Part shown: positions 54,799 to 64,000 of the stretch, one piece after another
Position numbering within the stretch: the stretch's first letter is position 1
How the letters are laid out: each line of letters begins with the position of its first letter
Program-made: the position numbers and the translations under genes
Notes under the pieces: generated by a model
The model's input: only the letters and a program-made list of their open reading frames with translations
What the model was told of the DNA's origin: nothing
Database searches by the model: none
NCBI RefSeq assembly: GCF_000382165.1
Contig: NZ_KB907710.1
Span: forward strand, 62,001-126,000
DNA from: Arsukibacterium perlucidum DSM 18276
GTDB taxonomy: Bacteria > Pseudomonadota > Gammaproteobacteria > Enterobacterales > Alteromonadaceae
DNA length: 64,000 nt
Direction: 5' to 3'

Positions 54799-55708
54799 CC
54801 CTTCGCCAACTGCCGCGCCAACTACCCATGCGGGTTTAGTGGCGATAGTTGGCCGCCCCAATGTCGGCAAATCTACCTTACTTAATAAACTGGTTGGCCA
54901 GAAAGTCAGTATTACCTCAAAAAAACCGCAAACTACCCGGCATCGGATTGTCGGAATTGATACAGTTGATAACTATCAAACGGTGTATGTCGATACCCCG
55001 GGTTTGCATATTGAAGAAAAGCGGGCGATTAACCGACTGATGAACAAAGCCGCCAGCAGCTCAATAGCCGACGTTGAGCTGGTGCTGTTTGTGGTGGAAG
55101 GGACCCGCTGGAATGATGACGATCAGATGGTATTAAATAAACTGATTGCCTCAGAAAAGCCGGTGGTGCTGGTGGTGAATAAAGTCGATTTATACAAAGA
55201 TAAATCAGAGCTGCTGCCGCATTTGCAGAGGCTGGGCAGCCAGCTGAACTTTGTTGATGTGGTGCCGTTGTCGGCTGAAAGTGGCGACAATGTGGCGGCA
55301 CTACGTAAAGTGGTGCAACAGAACTTGCCATTGTGTGAGTTCTTTTTTCCGGAAGATTATATTACCGATCGCTCACAGCGTTTTATGGCGGCAGAAATTG
55401 TCCGCGAAAAACTAATGCGTTTTCTCGGCGATGAATTACCGTATTCGGTTACCGTCGAAATTGAACGCTTTAAATGGGAAGAGAAACATTTTCATATTGC
55501 CGCTTTAGTGCTGGTAGAGCGGGAAAGTCAGAAGCGAATGGTGATTGGCAACAAAGGCGAGCGGATTAAAACTATCGCCACTGAAGCCCGGCTGGATATG
55601 GCAGCTATGTTAGAGCAACCGGTTTTTCTGCAGGTGTGGGTTAAAGTGAAATCGGGTTGGGCTGACGATGAGCGTGCGCTGCGCAGTCTTGGCTATGGCG
55701 AAGATTAA
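54788..55708 (+). CDS. era: GTPase Era
   Basis: 306 residues from the ATG at 54788, inside the end of rnc (ATGAACGATAA). Era binds 16S rRNA near its 3' end and is needed for 30S assembly. G1 [10 protein letters not shown]3 DTPG, G4 NKVD, and the C-terminal KH domain ([31 protein letters not shown]) are present. A longer open frame upstream is the rnc gene in another phase. Confidence 0.98.
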   Translation: MNDNPSPTAAPTTHAGLVAIVGRPNVGKSTLLNKLVGQKVSITSKKPQTTRHRIVGIDTVDNYQTVYVDTPGLHIEEKRAINRLMNKAASSSIADVELVLFVVEGTRWNDDDQMVLNKLIASEKPVVLVVNKVDLYKDKSELLPHLQRLGSQLNFVDVVPLSAESGDNVAALRKVVQQNLPLCEFFFPEDYITDRSQRFMAAEIVREKLMRFLGDELPYSVTVEIERFKWEEKHFHIAALVLVERESQKRMVIGNKGERIKTIATEARLDMAAMLEQPVFLQVWVKVKSGWADDERALRSLGYGED

Positions 55709-55735
55709 CTACCGTAAATATTAAGGTGTAACCAG

Positions 55736-56419
55736 ATGCAGCCGCTATGTCCAGCCTATATTTTGCATAGCCGGCCGTTTCAGGACGAAAAGCTGCTGCT
55801 GCAGTTGTTAATGCCAGAGCAGGGCCGGGTGTCAGCAGTTATTCGTAAGCGCCAGGGCAAACAACGTTTTGCTTTACAGCCGTTTCAGCTGTTTACCGTA
55901 GCACTTACCGGCCGTAGCAGTTTAAAAACCATCAGCACCCTGGATGAGCTTGCTCCGGCCAGCCGCTTTAATGGCAAGTTTTTATTTAGTGCGCTGTATC
56001 TGAATGAACTGATCTGCCGGCTGTGGCCGGACGACATGGCGGCAGAGCAGTTATTTAACTACTACCAGCAAAGTCTCGCTGCCTTAAACCTGGCGCAGCA
56101 TACGCCCGGTCAGCTGGAACCTTGCCTGCGTGAATTTGAATTTGCATTGCTCAGTGAACTGGGGTTGCAGGTAGACTGGCAGCATGATGCCAGTGGCACA
56201 CCGCTTAATGCTGACTTACAGTATTTGTGGCAGCCAGAGCAAGGGTTTGTCATGGTGTCTGCTGGTTGGCCGGGTGCGGTGTTGCTGGCTATTGGCCGGC
56301 AAGACTGGCAGCAAACTGGCAGCCTGCAGGTTGCCAAGCAACTTAGCCGGCGGTTGTTAAAGCCGTTACTTGGCGACAAACCACTGAACAGCCGTGCCCT
56401 GTTTACTGTAGCTGTTTAG
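55736..56419 (+). CDS. recO: DNA repair protein RecO
   Basis: 227 residues. RecO works with RecR to load RecA onto SSB-coated single strands. The OB-fold N-terminus (AYILHSRPFQDEKLLLQLLMPEQGRVSAVIRKRQGKQRFALQPFQLF) and the helical C-terminal part match. The zinc cysteines of some RecO proteins are absent, as in E. coli. Its position after era is conserved. Confidence 0.94.
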   Translation: MQPLCPAYILHSRPFQDEKLLLQLLMPEQGRVSAVIRKRQGKQRFALQPFQLFTVALTGRSSLKTISTLDELAPASRFNGKFLFSALYLNELICRLWPDDMAAEQLFNYYQQSLAALNLAQHTPGQLEPCLREFEFALLSELGLQVDWQHDASGTPLNADLQYLWQPEQGFVMVSAGWPGAVLLAIGRQDWQQTGSLQVAKQLSRRLLKPLLGDKPLNSRALFTVAV

Positions 56420-56496
56420 CCTGTATTTCTATTTTTAATTTTGGCATTAACAATTTTAATTCGTAAGTTGAATTTATAAATAATACCGGAGCCGTT

Positions 56497-57228
56497 ATGA
56501 GCCCTATTTATCTTGGTGTTAACATTGATCACGTGGCCACACTGCGCCAGGCTCGCGGTACCAGTTACCCTGAGCCCATACACGCCGCTCTGGTAGCAGA
56601 GCAGGCCGGTGCCGATGGTATTACCGTCCATTTGCGTGAAGACCGCCGCCATATTATTGACCGTGATGTATTTTTGCTGCGCCAGAGCCTGAGTACCCGG
56701 CTTAATTTTGAGATGGCGGTAACCGACGAAATGCTGGCTATTGCCGGCAAGCTAAAACCACATTTTTGTTGTCTGGTACCCGAAAAACGCCAGGAGCTGA
56801 CCACCGAGGGCGGTCTGGATGTGGCCGGGCAACTCGCGCGGATGACAGACGCCGTAAGCGCGTTGGCCGCGGACAATATTCTGGTGTCGTTATTTATTGA
56901 TGCTGATCACGCGCAAATAGACGCGGCCGCTGCCGTTGGCGCGCCTTTTATTGAGATCCATACCGGCCGCTATGCCGAAGCGACTGACAGCAAAGTGCAA
57001 CAGGCAGAGCTAGCCAGAATAACCGAGGCTGCAGCTTATGCGGCGTCGTTGGGTATTACGGTCAACGCCGGCCATGGTTTGCATTATCACAACGTGCAAC
57101 CAATAGCCGCTATTCCGCAGATGTACGAACTTAATATTGGCCATGCCATTGTTGCCCGGGCTATTTTCAGTGGTCTGGCAGGCGCAGTATCAGAAATGAA
57201 GCGGCTGATGGTGGAGGCCAGGCGTTAA
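56497..57228 (+). CDS. pdxJ: Pyridoxine 5'-phosphate synthase
   Basis: 243 residues. PdxJ forms pyridoxine phosphate from deoxyxylulose phosphate and the PdxA product, the last ring-closing step in vitamin B6 synthesis. The TIM barrel shows [38 protein letters not shown], and [12 protein letters not shown]. The stop overlaps the acpS start (TAATG), so the genes are coupled, as in E. coli. Confidence 0.97.
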   Translation: MSPIYLGVNIDHVATLRQARGTSYPEPIHAALVAEQAGADGITVHLREDRRHIIDRDVFLLRQSLSTRLNFEMAVTDEMLAIAGKLKPHFCCLVPEKRQELTTEGGLDVAGQLARMTDAVSALAADNILVSLFIDADHAQIDAAAAVGAPFIEIHTGRYAEATDSKVQQAELARITEAAAYAASLGITVNAGHGLHYHNVQPIAAIPQMYELNIGHAIVARAIFSGLAGAVSEMKRLMVEARR

Positions 57229-57611
57229 TGGCCATTATCGGTTTAGGCACTGATATTGTTGAGATAGGCCGGATCGAGCAAAGTCTGGCGCGTTCACCGG
57301 GTCTGGTGAAGCGGGTGCTTACGCCGGCAGAGCAACAGCATTTTGCCGGCCATACCCTTGCCAGCCGCTACTTTGCCAAACGCTTTGCTGCCAAAGAGGC
57401 CGCCGCCAAAGCGCTGGGCACCGGCATTGGCCGCGGGGTATCTTTTCAGCATATTGAAATCAGTAATGATCAACACGGCCGGCCAGAGCTTAAGTTCAGT
57501 GGTTATGCTGCAGAGCTGGCTGCAAATTTAGGGGTGAGTCATTGCTGGCTGTCGTTAAGTGACGAGCAGGCCTATGCCATGGCAACCGTTATTCTGGAAG
57601 CTCAACCTTAG
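57228..57611 (+). CDS. acpS: Holo-[acyl-carrier-protein] synthase
   Basis: 127 residues. AcpS transfers 4'-phosphopantetheine from coenzyme A to acyl carrier protein. Mg ligands are in GLGTDIVEIGRIE (Asp8) and RFAAKEAAAKALGTG (Glu about 57). It begins inside the pdxJ stop and its 3' end overlaps the convergent barA gene by 23 bases. The pantothenate genes earlier in the window feed the same cofactor. Confidence 0.97.
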   Translation: MAIIGLGTDIVEIGRIEQSLARSPGLVKRVLTPAEQQHFAGHTLASRYFAKRFAAKEAAAKALGTGIGRGVSFQHIEISNDQHGRPELKFSGYAAELAANLGVSHCWLSLSDEQAYAMATVILEAQP

Positions 57612-60339
57612 CCAGCCAGGCGTCATCCAACTGGCCCAGTGCGCTTAAAATATCATCCAGTTCAAATAATTCGGGTTCCAGCTGCTGCAGGGCAGTACCC
57701 ATTTTCAGTTGGGTTTCCAGGGTTTCTGCCAGACTTTTTAATGCAGGGACCCCGGTGTAACAGCAGGCACCGTGCAGTTTATGCACCAGCTGTAATAATT
57801 GCTCACTGTTGTTGGCATGCACTGCCTCGTTTAGTAACTGTTGGGTTTCCGGCAGACTTTTCAGCAACATTTTTAGCATATCTTTAGCCAGCTCAGGTTT
57901 GCCGCCGGCGCGCTGTAAGCTTATTTGCCAGTTTATCAAGCCATCTTTGTCGTTAGCCAGGCTTGCTAAAGCCCCCGCGGCTTCAGCGGGCGGGTTGGCC
58001 TGGACACCCAGTGGACAGAACTCCTGCAGAGTGTAATGCAGCATTTTATCATCCAGCGGTTTACTTAAAAACTCGTTAAAACCAAGCGATAACAGGCGGG
58101 CGCGCTCTCCTGCTACTGCATGCGCAGTAACCGCAACTATAGGCGTATGTTCATTTAAAGAACTTTGCCGGATCCGCTGACAGGCGCTGATTCCATCCAT
58201 TACCGGCATATTAATATCCATAAAAATGATGTCATACACGTGCTGGGTGGCTTTTTGCCAGGCATCAGCACCGTTAGTGGCTGACTCCAGTTGTTCTACC
58301 AGCTCGGTCAGTAAAGTATTAATTAATTTCAGGTTGGCTTCATTGTCGTCAACCGTCAGTACTTTTAATGCTGCTTTAGGGAGCGCGACCGGCTGTGGCA
58401 AATTCTTTGCCTGGTCCAGATAGGGTTTAGCTAGGGCAATCGCCAGTTTACGCTGATGAGTGGGTTTAGGCAGGCAGGCATTAGCACCCGAGGCTAACAT
58501 GGCTTCGCGTAAATTGGGTGATAAGGTATTAACCAGTAAATAGGTGTAGTTACAGCTGGGCTGAATTTGCTGCACCAGACTAATCACCTGGTTTACCTGA
58601 TTAATCGCAATCGCCCGGCCTATCAGGCCAATATCATAATGCTGGCCATGATTCAGTGCTTGTTGCAGTTGGCCTTTGGTGGCACAAGCCGTTACCTGTA
58701 AACCCCAGCTGTGTAACAGGCTGAGAGTTGCTTGGCGCGAGTATTGTTGTGGCTCAAAATACAGCAGCGTTTTACCATCCAGCACATCAATCGGCAGCGC
58801 TTCAGCCACAGATAAATGGTGGCGCTGGCATTTAATGGTAAACCAGAAAGTCGAGCCTTCGGCGGCTTTACTTTCAAACCCAATATTACCGCCCATTGCC
58901 TGTACTAAACGCTGCGAAATCATCAGGCCTAAGCCCGAGCCGCTGTGCTGATCAGCCGGCTGGCTACTGGTAAAGCCTTGAAACAACTGATTCTGTTTAT
59001 CCTCACTGATACCGCGGCCGGTATCCTGTACTGAGCAGTGCAGAATAAGTTGGTCTTCATTTAACAAGGTGGCGCTGACCCGGATAACGATACTGCCATG
59101 TTCGGTGAACTTAATCGCATTGCCGGCAATATTCATCAGTACCTGAGTTAACCGGCCCGGGTCTGCTATCAAATCATCCGGGCAACCATTATCAATCATT
59201 ATTACCAGTTCAAGGTGCTTGTCAAAAGCGTTAGCGGCCAGTAACTCAGTGGCATCGTTCAGTAAGTCACGCAGTGAAAAAGGTTCGGGATTAATTGACA
59301 TCCGGCCTTCTTCTAACTTGGAAAAATCCAGCACATCATTAACCAGATGCAGCAGACTGTTAGCCGATTTCTGAATAGTACTGAGGTAATCGTGCTGGTT
59401 AGCGCTAAGCTGGGTTTTCAGTAACTGACGGGTAAAGCCAATAACCCCGTTAAGCGGGGTCCGCAGTTCATGGCTCATTTTGGCCAGAAATTCTGATTTC
59501 TGCCGGTTTTCTTCCACCGCTTTACGCCGGGAGAAATCCAGCTGAATATTCTGTACTTCTAATTGTTCCATACTAAGCTGTAAATCACTGGTGACCTGCT
59601 CAATATTGTGTTGCATTTCCTGCTCCAGCGAGCTCAGCTGCTGGCTTAACTGGTTAATGCTGGTTTGGATTTGATCAAGTTCTTTAATGCCAGAGAGATT
59701 GCTTTGTTGCTGATAGTTGCCCTGCTGCAGCTGTTGCAGTTGCAACTGTAAACGGCTGAGTACCGGCTTGATTTTATGCCGGACAAACTGGCTTAAAATC
59801 ACACATAACATAATTACCGCCGCCACCAGCATCAAAACATGTAACTTGTAACGTTGCTGTTGCAGCAAAATTTGCTCATTTTGTAAATGCAACAGAATAT
59901 AGGGCGCCTCAGCCGGCTGATTGCTGTTAAATAACAACGACTGGTAGGTGAGCAGGCTTTGCTCAAAAGAAACCAGGTTGCCCGATACACTGCCATTCTC
60001 AGGATTAAACCCGGGATAGTCTGCTGCCTGATATTGCGGGTTACTGCTGGCGAGGATCTGGCCGTTTTTATCAAACAGCAGTATATTACTGACCACCGGT
60101 GAATTAAGACGATGGCTGGTATTTAATAAGTCTTCAATTGCAGCGATATTATTGGCAGCCAGGAATTTTTCGCTGCTAATTGCCAGCGGCACTGCTATAT
60201 TTTTGGCCTGCGCGGCCAGATTGCGGTGTAATTCTTCTGCCTTGCTATAAGCAAAGTAGCTACCCAGACTGACACTGGCCAGCACCGCTGGTAGCAGAGC
60301 GCAAAGTAGTATCCAGTAACGTAAAGCAATTTTCGTCAT
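57589..60339 (-). CDS. barA: Hybrid sensor histidine kinase BarA
   Basis: 916 residues. Two membrane helices (~8-28 and ~167-185) flank a periplasmic sensor; a HAMP-like linker and coiled coil follow. The phosphoacceptor His290 is in MSHELRTPLNG, with an ATPase domain (NIAGNAIKFTEHG, DTGRGI, GSGLGL). A degenerate receiver (~520-640) has Gly574 at the phosphoacceptor position. The true receiver has Asp708 (FMDINMPVMDG), and the HPt domain has His853 (VHKLHGACC). BarA phosphorylates UvrY/GacA, which drives CsrB-type RNAs. Opposite to rlmD-relA, as in E. coli. Confidence 0.96.
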   Translation of the reverse strand: MTKIALRYWILLCALLPAVLASVSLGSYFAYSKAEELHRNLAAQAKNIAVPLAISSEKFLAANNIAAIEDLLNTSHRLNSPVVSNILLFDKNGQILASSNPQYQAADYPGFNPENGSVSGNLVSFEQSLLTYQSLLFNSNQPAEAPYILLHLQNEQILLQQQRYKLHVLMLVAAVIMLCVILSQFVRHKIKPVLSRLQLQLQQLQQGNYQQQSNLSGIKELDQIQTSINQLSQQLSSLEQEMQHNIEQVTSDLQLSMEQLEVQNIQLDFSRRKAVEENRQKSEFLAKMSHELRTPLNGVIGFTRQLLKTQLSANQHDYLSTIQKSANSLLHLVNDVLDFSKLEEGRMSINPEPFSLRDLLNDATELLAANAFDKHLELVIMIDNGCPDDLIADPGRLTQVLMNIAGNAIKFTEHGSIVIRVSATLLNEDQLILHCSVQDTGRGISEDKQNQLFQGFTSSQPADQHSGSGLGLMISQRLVQAMGGNIGFESKAAEGSTFWFTIKCQRHHLSVAEALPIDVLDGKTLLYFEPQQYSRQATLSLLHSWGLQVTACATKGQLQQALNHGQHYDIGLIGRAIAINQVNQVISLVQQIQPSCNYTYLLVNTLSPNLREAMLASGANACLPKPTHQRKLAIALAKPYLDQAKNLPQPVALPKAALKVLTVDDNEANLKLINTLLTELVEQLESATNGADAWQKATQHVYDIIFMDINMPVMDGISACQRIRQSSLNEHTPIVAVTAHAVAGERARLLSLGFNEFLSKPLDDKMLHYTLQEFCPLGVQANPPAEAAGALASLANDKDGLINWQISLQRAGGKPELAKDMLKMLLKSLPETQQLLNEAVHANNSEQLLQLVHKLHGACCYTGVPALKSLAETLETQLKMGTALQQLEPELFELDDILSALGQLDDAWLAKVELPE

Positions 60340-60421
60340 TAGGCTCAGGGCTTGTTACAATAGTTGCGGGCCCGCCCATAATGACATAACAATTTCTACT
60401 TGCCTACAATACAGAGCACAG

Positions 60422-61759
60422 ATGGTAACACTATATAAAGCAAAGGCTAAAGCCGGCCTGACAGGGGCAACTGTTACCCTGGATATCGACAGCACGGATT
60501 ATGAAGTAAATGGCCTTAGCCGTTACCAGCAAAAAATTGCCTTTGTCAGTGGGGCGCTGAAGGGTGAAAAAGTGCGGGCGCTGGTGCTGGAAGATAAGCC
60601 CGGCTTTCTGAAAGCCCGGACCATCAAAGTACTGGCGCCGGCAGCTGAGCGCCAGCAGCCTTTTTGCCCGCATTTTAGTCAGTGTGGTGGCTGTCAGCTG
60701 CAATATCTGAGCAATAACCAGCAAAGCCAGCTAAAGCAGCAGGGCACAGATCAGTTGATCCGTCATCAGACTGGCCTGGCTAGCCTGCCATGGCAGCCGA
60801 TGATCAGCGGCCCGGACCGGCACTACCGGCGCAAAGCCAGGCTGGGCGTCTGGTATGATAAAAAGACCCGCCAGCTGAGTGTGGGTTTTCGTGCTGAAGG
60901 TAGTAAAACTATTAGCGCCATCACCGAATGCAGCATGCTAAGCCCGCTGCTGACACCCGCGCTGACGCTATTGCCACCGGTGATTAAAGCCTTGCCCGAG
61001 CCTGCAGTTATTACCCATCTGGAACTGTTCAGCGCCGGTGAGCGACCCTATGTGGTGGTGCGCCATGTTAAAACCTTAACTGCGGCGCAGCAGCAGTTGT
61101 TTAGCCAAAGCTGGCCACAGGCATACTTTCTGGGCGATGCCGGCAATAACCTGTTGCAGCCCTGGCAGGCTGACACCCCTGTGCCCGCGTATACCCTGGC
61201 AGAGCAAAACATTCAGCTGCAGTTTCAGCCCGGTGACTTTATTCAGGTGAATGAGCAAATTAATCAGCAGCTGGTGACTCAGGCGTTGGCCTGGCTCAAT
61301 GTTAATGCCGACGACACCGTGCTGGATTTATACGCCGGTATCGGTAATTTCAGCCTGGCGCTGGCCAGATATGCCAAAACAGTGCAGGGTATTGAGGGCG
61401 TGGCCAAAATGGTGCAGCAGGCGGCAACCAATGCTGAACTTAATGGTCTTAGCAATGCCAGCTTTGCCCAGGCCGACTTACATTTACCCTGGCCTGCTGC
61501 CCCCTGGCTTAAGCAGCGCTACACAAAAGTGGTACTGGACCCGGCCCGTGCCGGTGCTCAGGGCGCAATAGAGCAGGTAGCAACGCTTAAAGCGGCACAA
61601 ATATTGTACGTGTCGTGCAATGCTGCCACCTTTGCCCGCGATGCCAAAGTATTGCTTGGCCACGGGTATCAGTTACAAAAACTGGCTGGTGTGGATATGT
61701 TTCCGCATACCAGCCATCTGGAACTGATGGCGCTGTTTAGCATGCCAGCAAAAAATTAA
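60422..61759 (+). CDS. rlmD: 23S rRNA (uracil-1939-C5) methyltransferase
   Basis: 445 residues. An N-terminal TRAM domain (~5-70) is followed by the iron-sulfur cluster site Cys82, Cys88, Cys91 (CPHFSQCGGC) and about Cys170 (ITEC). The methyltransferase shows VLDLYAGIGNFSL, DPARAG and the catalytic cysteine in YVSCNAATFARD. It modifies U1939 in 23S rRNA. It is divergent from barA and precedes relA by 9 bases, the E. coli order. Confidence 0.97.
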   Translation: MVTLYKAKAKAGLTGATVTLDIDSTDYEVNGLSRYQQKIAFVSGALKGEKVRALVLEDKPGFLKARTIKVLAPAAERQQPFCPHFSQCGGCQLQYLSNNQQSQLKQQGTDQLIRHQTGLASLPWQPMISGPDRHYRRKARLGVWYDKKTRQLSVGFRAEGSKTISAITECSMLSPLLTPALTLLPPVIKALPEPAVITHLELFSAGERPYVVVRHVKTLTAAQQQLFSQSWPQAYFLGDAGNNLLQPWQADTPVPAYTLAEQNIQLQFQPGDFIQVNEQINQQLVTQALAWLNVNADDTVLDLYAGIGNFSLALARYAKTVQGIEGVAKMVQQAATNAELNGLSNASFAQADLHLPWPAAPWLKQRYTKVVLDPARAGAQGAIEQVATLKAAQILYVSCNAATFARDAKVLLGHGYQLQKLAGVDMFPHTSHLELMALFSMPAKN

Positions 61760-61768
61760 GGAGTTTTC

Positions 61769-63982
61769 ATGGTCAGGGTTCGTCAATCGCATAGTAGTGG
61801 CTATCATGGCGGCGATACGCTGGAATGGCTGTGTTCGCTGGGATTGACAGAAAAAAAAATCAATGCCTTGCTCAGTTGTGGCTTATGGCTGAAGCAGCAG
61901 GAGCTGGATGACAACGTAGCCCAGGTTCGTACTGGCTGGGAAATGGTTGAAATTCTGGCTGATCTGAAAATGGACCATGACTCACTGCTGGCCGCCTTGC
62001 TATTTCCGGCATTCGATGGCCACCTGCTAAGCGAGGAAAAGCTGGCAGCGGAATTTACGCCAACGGTTATTGGCTTGCTGCATTCGGTGCAGCAAATGGA
62101 TGCCATCCGCACTATTCCTACCGGCGCTAACCAAAGTGTTAACCCGCAACAAGCCGACAATTTGCGCAAAATGCTGCTGGCAATGGTGGAAGATGTGCGG
62201 GCGGTGGTGCTGAAACTGGCGGCGCAAATTTGTTACCTGCGCCAGGTAAAAGACGCCGACGAAGAAACCCGGGTACTGGCAGCAAAAGAAACCAATGCCA
62301 TTTTCGCCCCGCTGGCCAACCGGCTGGGTATTGGTCAGCTGAAATGGGAACTGGAAGACTTAGCCTTCCGCTATCTGCACCCCGGGGTTTATAAGCAGGT
62401 TGCCAATTTACTGGAAGAAAAACGGCTGGATCGCGAACAATATATGCAGGATTTTGTCGCGGCCGTGCGTCAGAAAATGCAGGACGCGAAACTGGACGTT
62501 GAAGTATATGGCCGGCCTAAACACATATTCAGCATCTGGAAAAAAATGCAGAAAAAACAACTGAGCTTTGATCAGTTGTTTGATATCCGCGCAGTGCGCA
62601 TTGTTACCGACCGGGTGCAGGATTGCTACGGTGCCCTGGGTATAGTGCACACTGGCTGGCGGCATTTACCAAAAGAGTTTGATGATTATATCGCCACCCC
62701 AAAACAAAACGGCTATCAGTCTATTCATACGGTGGTGCTGGGGCCGCAGGGCCGCGCCGTGGAGATTCAGATCCGTACCCGGCAAATGCACGAAGATGCC
62801 GAGCTGGGAGTTGCGGCACACTGGCGCTACAAAGAAGGCGGTGTTGGCGGCACTAAAGTGGTGGCCAACGATGAGAAAATTGGCTGGCTGCGCAAGTTAC
62901 TGCAGTGGCAGGAAGATGTAGTAGATGGCGCCGACTTAGCCGGCACCGATTTGGCCGAAGAGTTGCGTACTCAGGTGATTGAAGACCGGGTGTATGTATT
63001 TACCCCCAAAGGTGACATTGTCGATATGCCAATCGGCTCCACCCCGCTCGATTTTGCCTATTATGTGCACTCAAATGTTGGCCATCGCTGTATTGGCGCC
63101 AAAATTTCCGGCCGAATTGTGCCTTTTACCTATCAGCTGAAAACCGGCGATCAGGTAGAAATTTTAACCGGGCGCGAACCTAACCCCAGCCGCGACTGGC
63201 TTAACCCGAACCTGGGCTATTTAAAATCGAGCCGGGCCCGCTCGAAAGTGCAGTATTGGTTCCGGTTGCAAGACCGGGATAAAAACCTGGCCGCCGGCAA
63301 AGAGTTGCTGGATACCGAATTAACCCGCTTAAATCTGGTAATGGAATATCCGGCCAAAGTGGTCAGCCGTTTTAACGTTAATTCAATGGACGAGTTGCTG
63401 GTAGGAATTGGTGGCGGCGAAATTAAAGTTACTCAGGTAGTGCACTTTATTCAGAGCCAGAGCGGTAAACTGGAACAGCCGGAAATAGACCCCAGGCTGA
63501 AAACCAAACCCTTACCCGGCAGCAAAAGCAAAAGCGATGTGGTGGTGCAGGGAGTCGGCAATTTGCTTAGCCACATGGCAGGCTGCTGCCAGCCGCTACC
63601 GGGTGATGCCATTATTGGTTACATTACCCAGGGCCGCGGCATTGCTATTCATCGCGACGACTGCGACCAGTTTAAAACCTTGCAGGATAGTCATCCGGAG
63701 CGGGTGGTCGATGCCACCTGGGGTGATAAATATGCCTCAGGCTATGAGGTTGATATCCGGATCGTGGCCCACGATCGCAATGGTTTACTACGCGACATCA
63801 CCAGTATTCTGGCTAATGAAAAAGCCAACGTCACTAAAATGAGCAGCAGCTCTGATATTAAAGAACAAACCGCAGTCATTAATATGACCCTGGAGTTGTA
63901 TAACCTCGATTCTCTTAATAAGTTATTAAGTAAAGTCAGCCAGATAGATGACGTAGTAGAAGCAAAACGGTTTCATCATTAA
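61769..63982 (+). CDS. relA: GTP pyrophosphokinase RelA
   Basis: 737 residues (E. coli 744), start preceded by a full AAGGAG. RelA makes (p)ppGpp on stalled ribosomes in amino-acid starvation. Domains in order: a pseudo-hydrolase (~30-170) lacking the HDxxED metal site (HDSLLAALLFPAFD), the synthetase (~230-360; FDIRAVRIV, YIATPKQNGYQSIHT), TGS (~405-465; YVFTPKGDIVDMPIG), a zinc-finger/helical part (AGCCQPLPGD, HRDDC) and C-terminal ACT (~660-735). The missing hydrolase site marks it as RelA, not SpoT. Confidence 0.98.
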   Translation: MVRVRQSHSSGYHGGDTLEWLCSLGLTEKKINALLSCGLWLKQQELDDNVAQVRTGWEMVEILADLKMDHDSLLAALLFPAFDGHLLSEEKLAAEFTPTVIGLLHSVQQMDAIRTIPTGANQSVNPQQADNLRKMLLAMVEDVRAVVLKLAAQICYLRQVKDADEETRVLAAKETNAIFAPLANRLGIGQLKWELEDLAFRYLHPGVYKQVANLLEEKRLDREQYMQDFVAAVRQKMQDAKLDVEVYGRPKHIFSIWKKMQKKQLSFDQLFDIRAVRIVTDRVQDCYGALGIVHTGWRHLPKEFDDYIATPKQNGYQSIHTVVLGPQGRAVEIQIRTRQMHEDAELGVAAHWRYKEGGVGGTKVVANDEKIGWLRKLLQWQEDVVDGADLAGTDLAEELRTQVIEDRVYVFTPKGDIVDMPIGSTPLDFAYYVHSNVGHRCIGAKISGRIVPFTYQLKTGDQVEILTGREPNPSRDWLNPNLGYLKSSRARSKVQYWFRLQDRDKNLAAGKELLDTELTRLNLVMEYPAKVVSRFNVNSMDELLVGIGGGEIKVTQVVHFIQSQSGKLEQPEIDPRLKTKPLPGSKSKSDVVVQGVGNLLSHMAGCCQPLPGDAIIGYITQGRGIAIHRDDCDQFKTLQDSHPERVVDATWGDKYASGYEVDIRIVAHDRNGLLRDITSILANEKANVTKMSSSSDIKEQTAVINMTLELYNLDSLNKLLSKVSQIDDVVEAKRFHH

Positions 63983-64000
63983 GCCTTAACATCAAAAAAG

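Noticed and set aside
1-64000. CRISPR arrays, prophage, transposons, tRNA or rRNA genes, known riboswitches
   Set aside because: I read through the intergenic regions and saw no spaced repeats, integrase or transposase genes, cloverleaf sequences or riboswitch-like leaders. A covariance-model search would be needed to exclude small RNAs.

Overview
The window is a stretch of bacterial chromosome from a gammaproteobacterium, most likely of the Rheinheimera / Arsukibacterium / Alishewanella type. That placement is inferred from the set of genes, their order and their protein style, not from a database search. Coding density is high and almost everything is core housekeeping. I see no tRNA or rRNA gene, insertion sequence, prophage, integrase or CRISPR array.

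Layout. 1-2.2 kb: the end of a DASS/SLC13-type transporter faces an exported catalase-family peroxidase whose gene overlaps a cytochrome b561 gene. 2.5-4.2 kb: an unrecognised zinc-ribbon membrane protein and a DUF72 protein. 4.2-9.4 kb (minus strand): dksA, gluQ, pcnB, folK, panB, panC (stringent-response cofactor, tRNA modification, RNA polyadenylation, folate and pantothenate synthesis). 9.7-15.8 kb (plus): pepB, hrpB, mrcB. 15.9-20.6 kb (plus): two large ToxR/CadC-like membrane regulators with a small exported cysteine-bearing peptide between them. This is the least ordinary part of the window. 20.6-25.2 kb (minus): hemL, pyrB, hemJ and a ClC chloride channel. 25.3-26.4 kb: erpA, a 57-residue membrane protein and a small Xre-type regulator.

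26.4-31.6 kb holds the ampG / yajG / bolA neighbourhood, also known from E. coli, here interleaved with a small unknown gene, a periplasmic cyclophilin, rlmG and an AlkB-like dioxygenase. It is followed by fabV. 33.3-40.5 kb is the complete Na+-translocating NADH:quinone reductase locus nqrABCDEF with its two maturation genes apbE (FMN transfer) and nqrM (iron delivery), closed by a good terminator. An exported metallo-beta-lactamase-fold hydrolase comes next, then dbpA, a bactofilin/M23 peptidase pair with overlapping genes, slyD and ygfZ on the minus strand, and sdhE-cptA on the plus strand.

46.7-64 kb is a classic gammaproteobacterial block: nadB diverging from rpoE-rseA-rseB-rseC, then lepA-lepB-rnc-era-recO-pdxJ-acpS, the hybrid sensor kinase barA on the opposite strand, and rlmD-relA. 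A match to the sigma-E promoter consensus lies upstream of rpoE, as expected for autoregulation. relA and dksA in one window supply both the ppGpp synthetase and its RNA polymerase cofactor.

Several start codons were moved from the longest open frame on the evidence of ribosome-binding sites or family alignment from memory. The most notable is pcnB, which appears to start at a non-canonical AUU/AUA codon.
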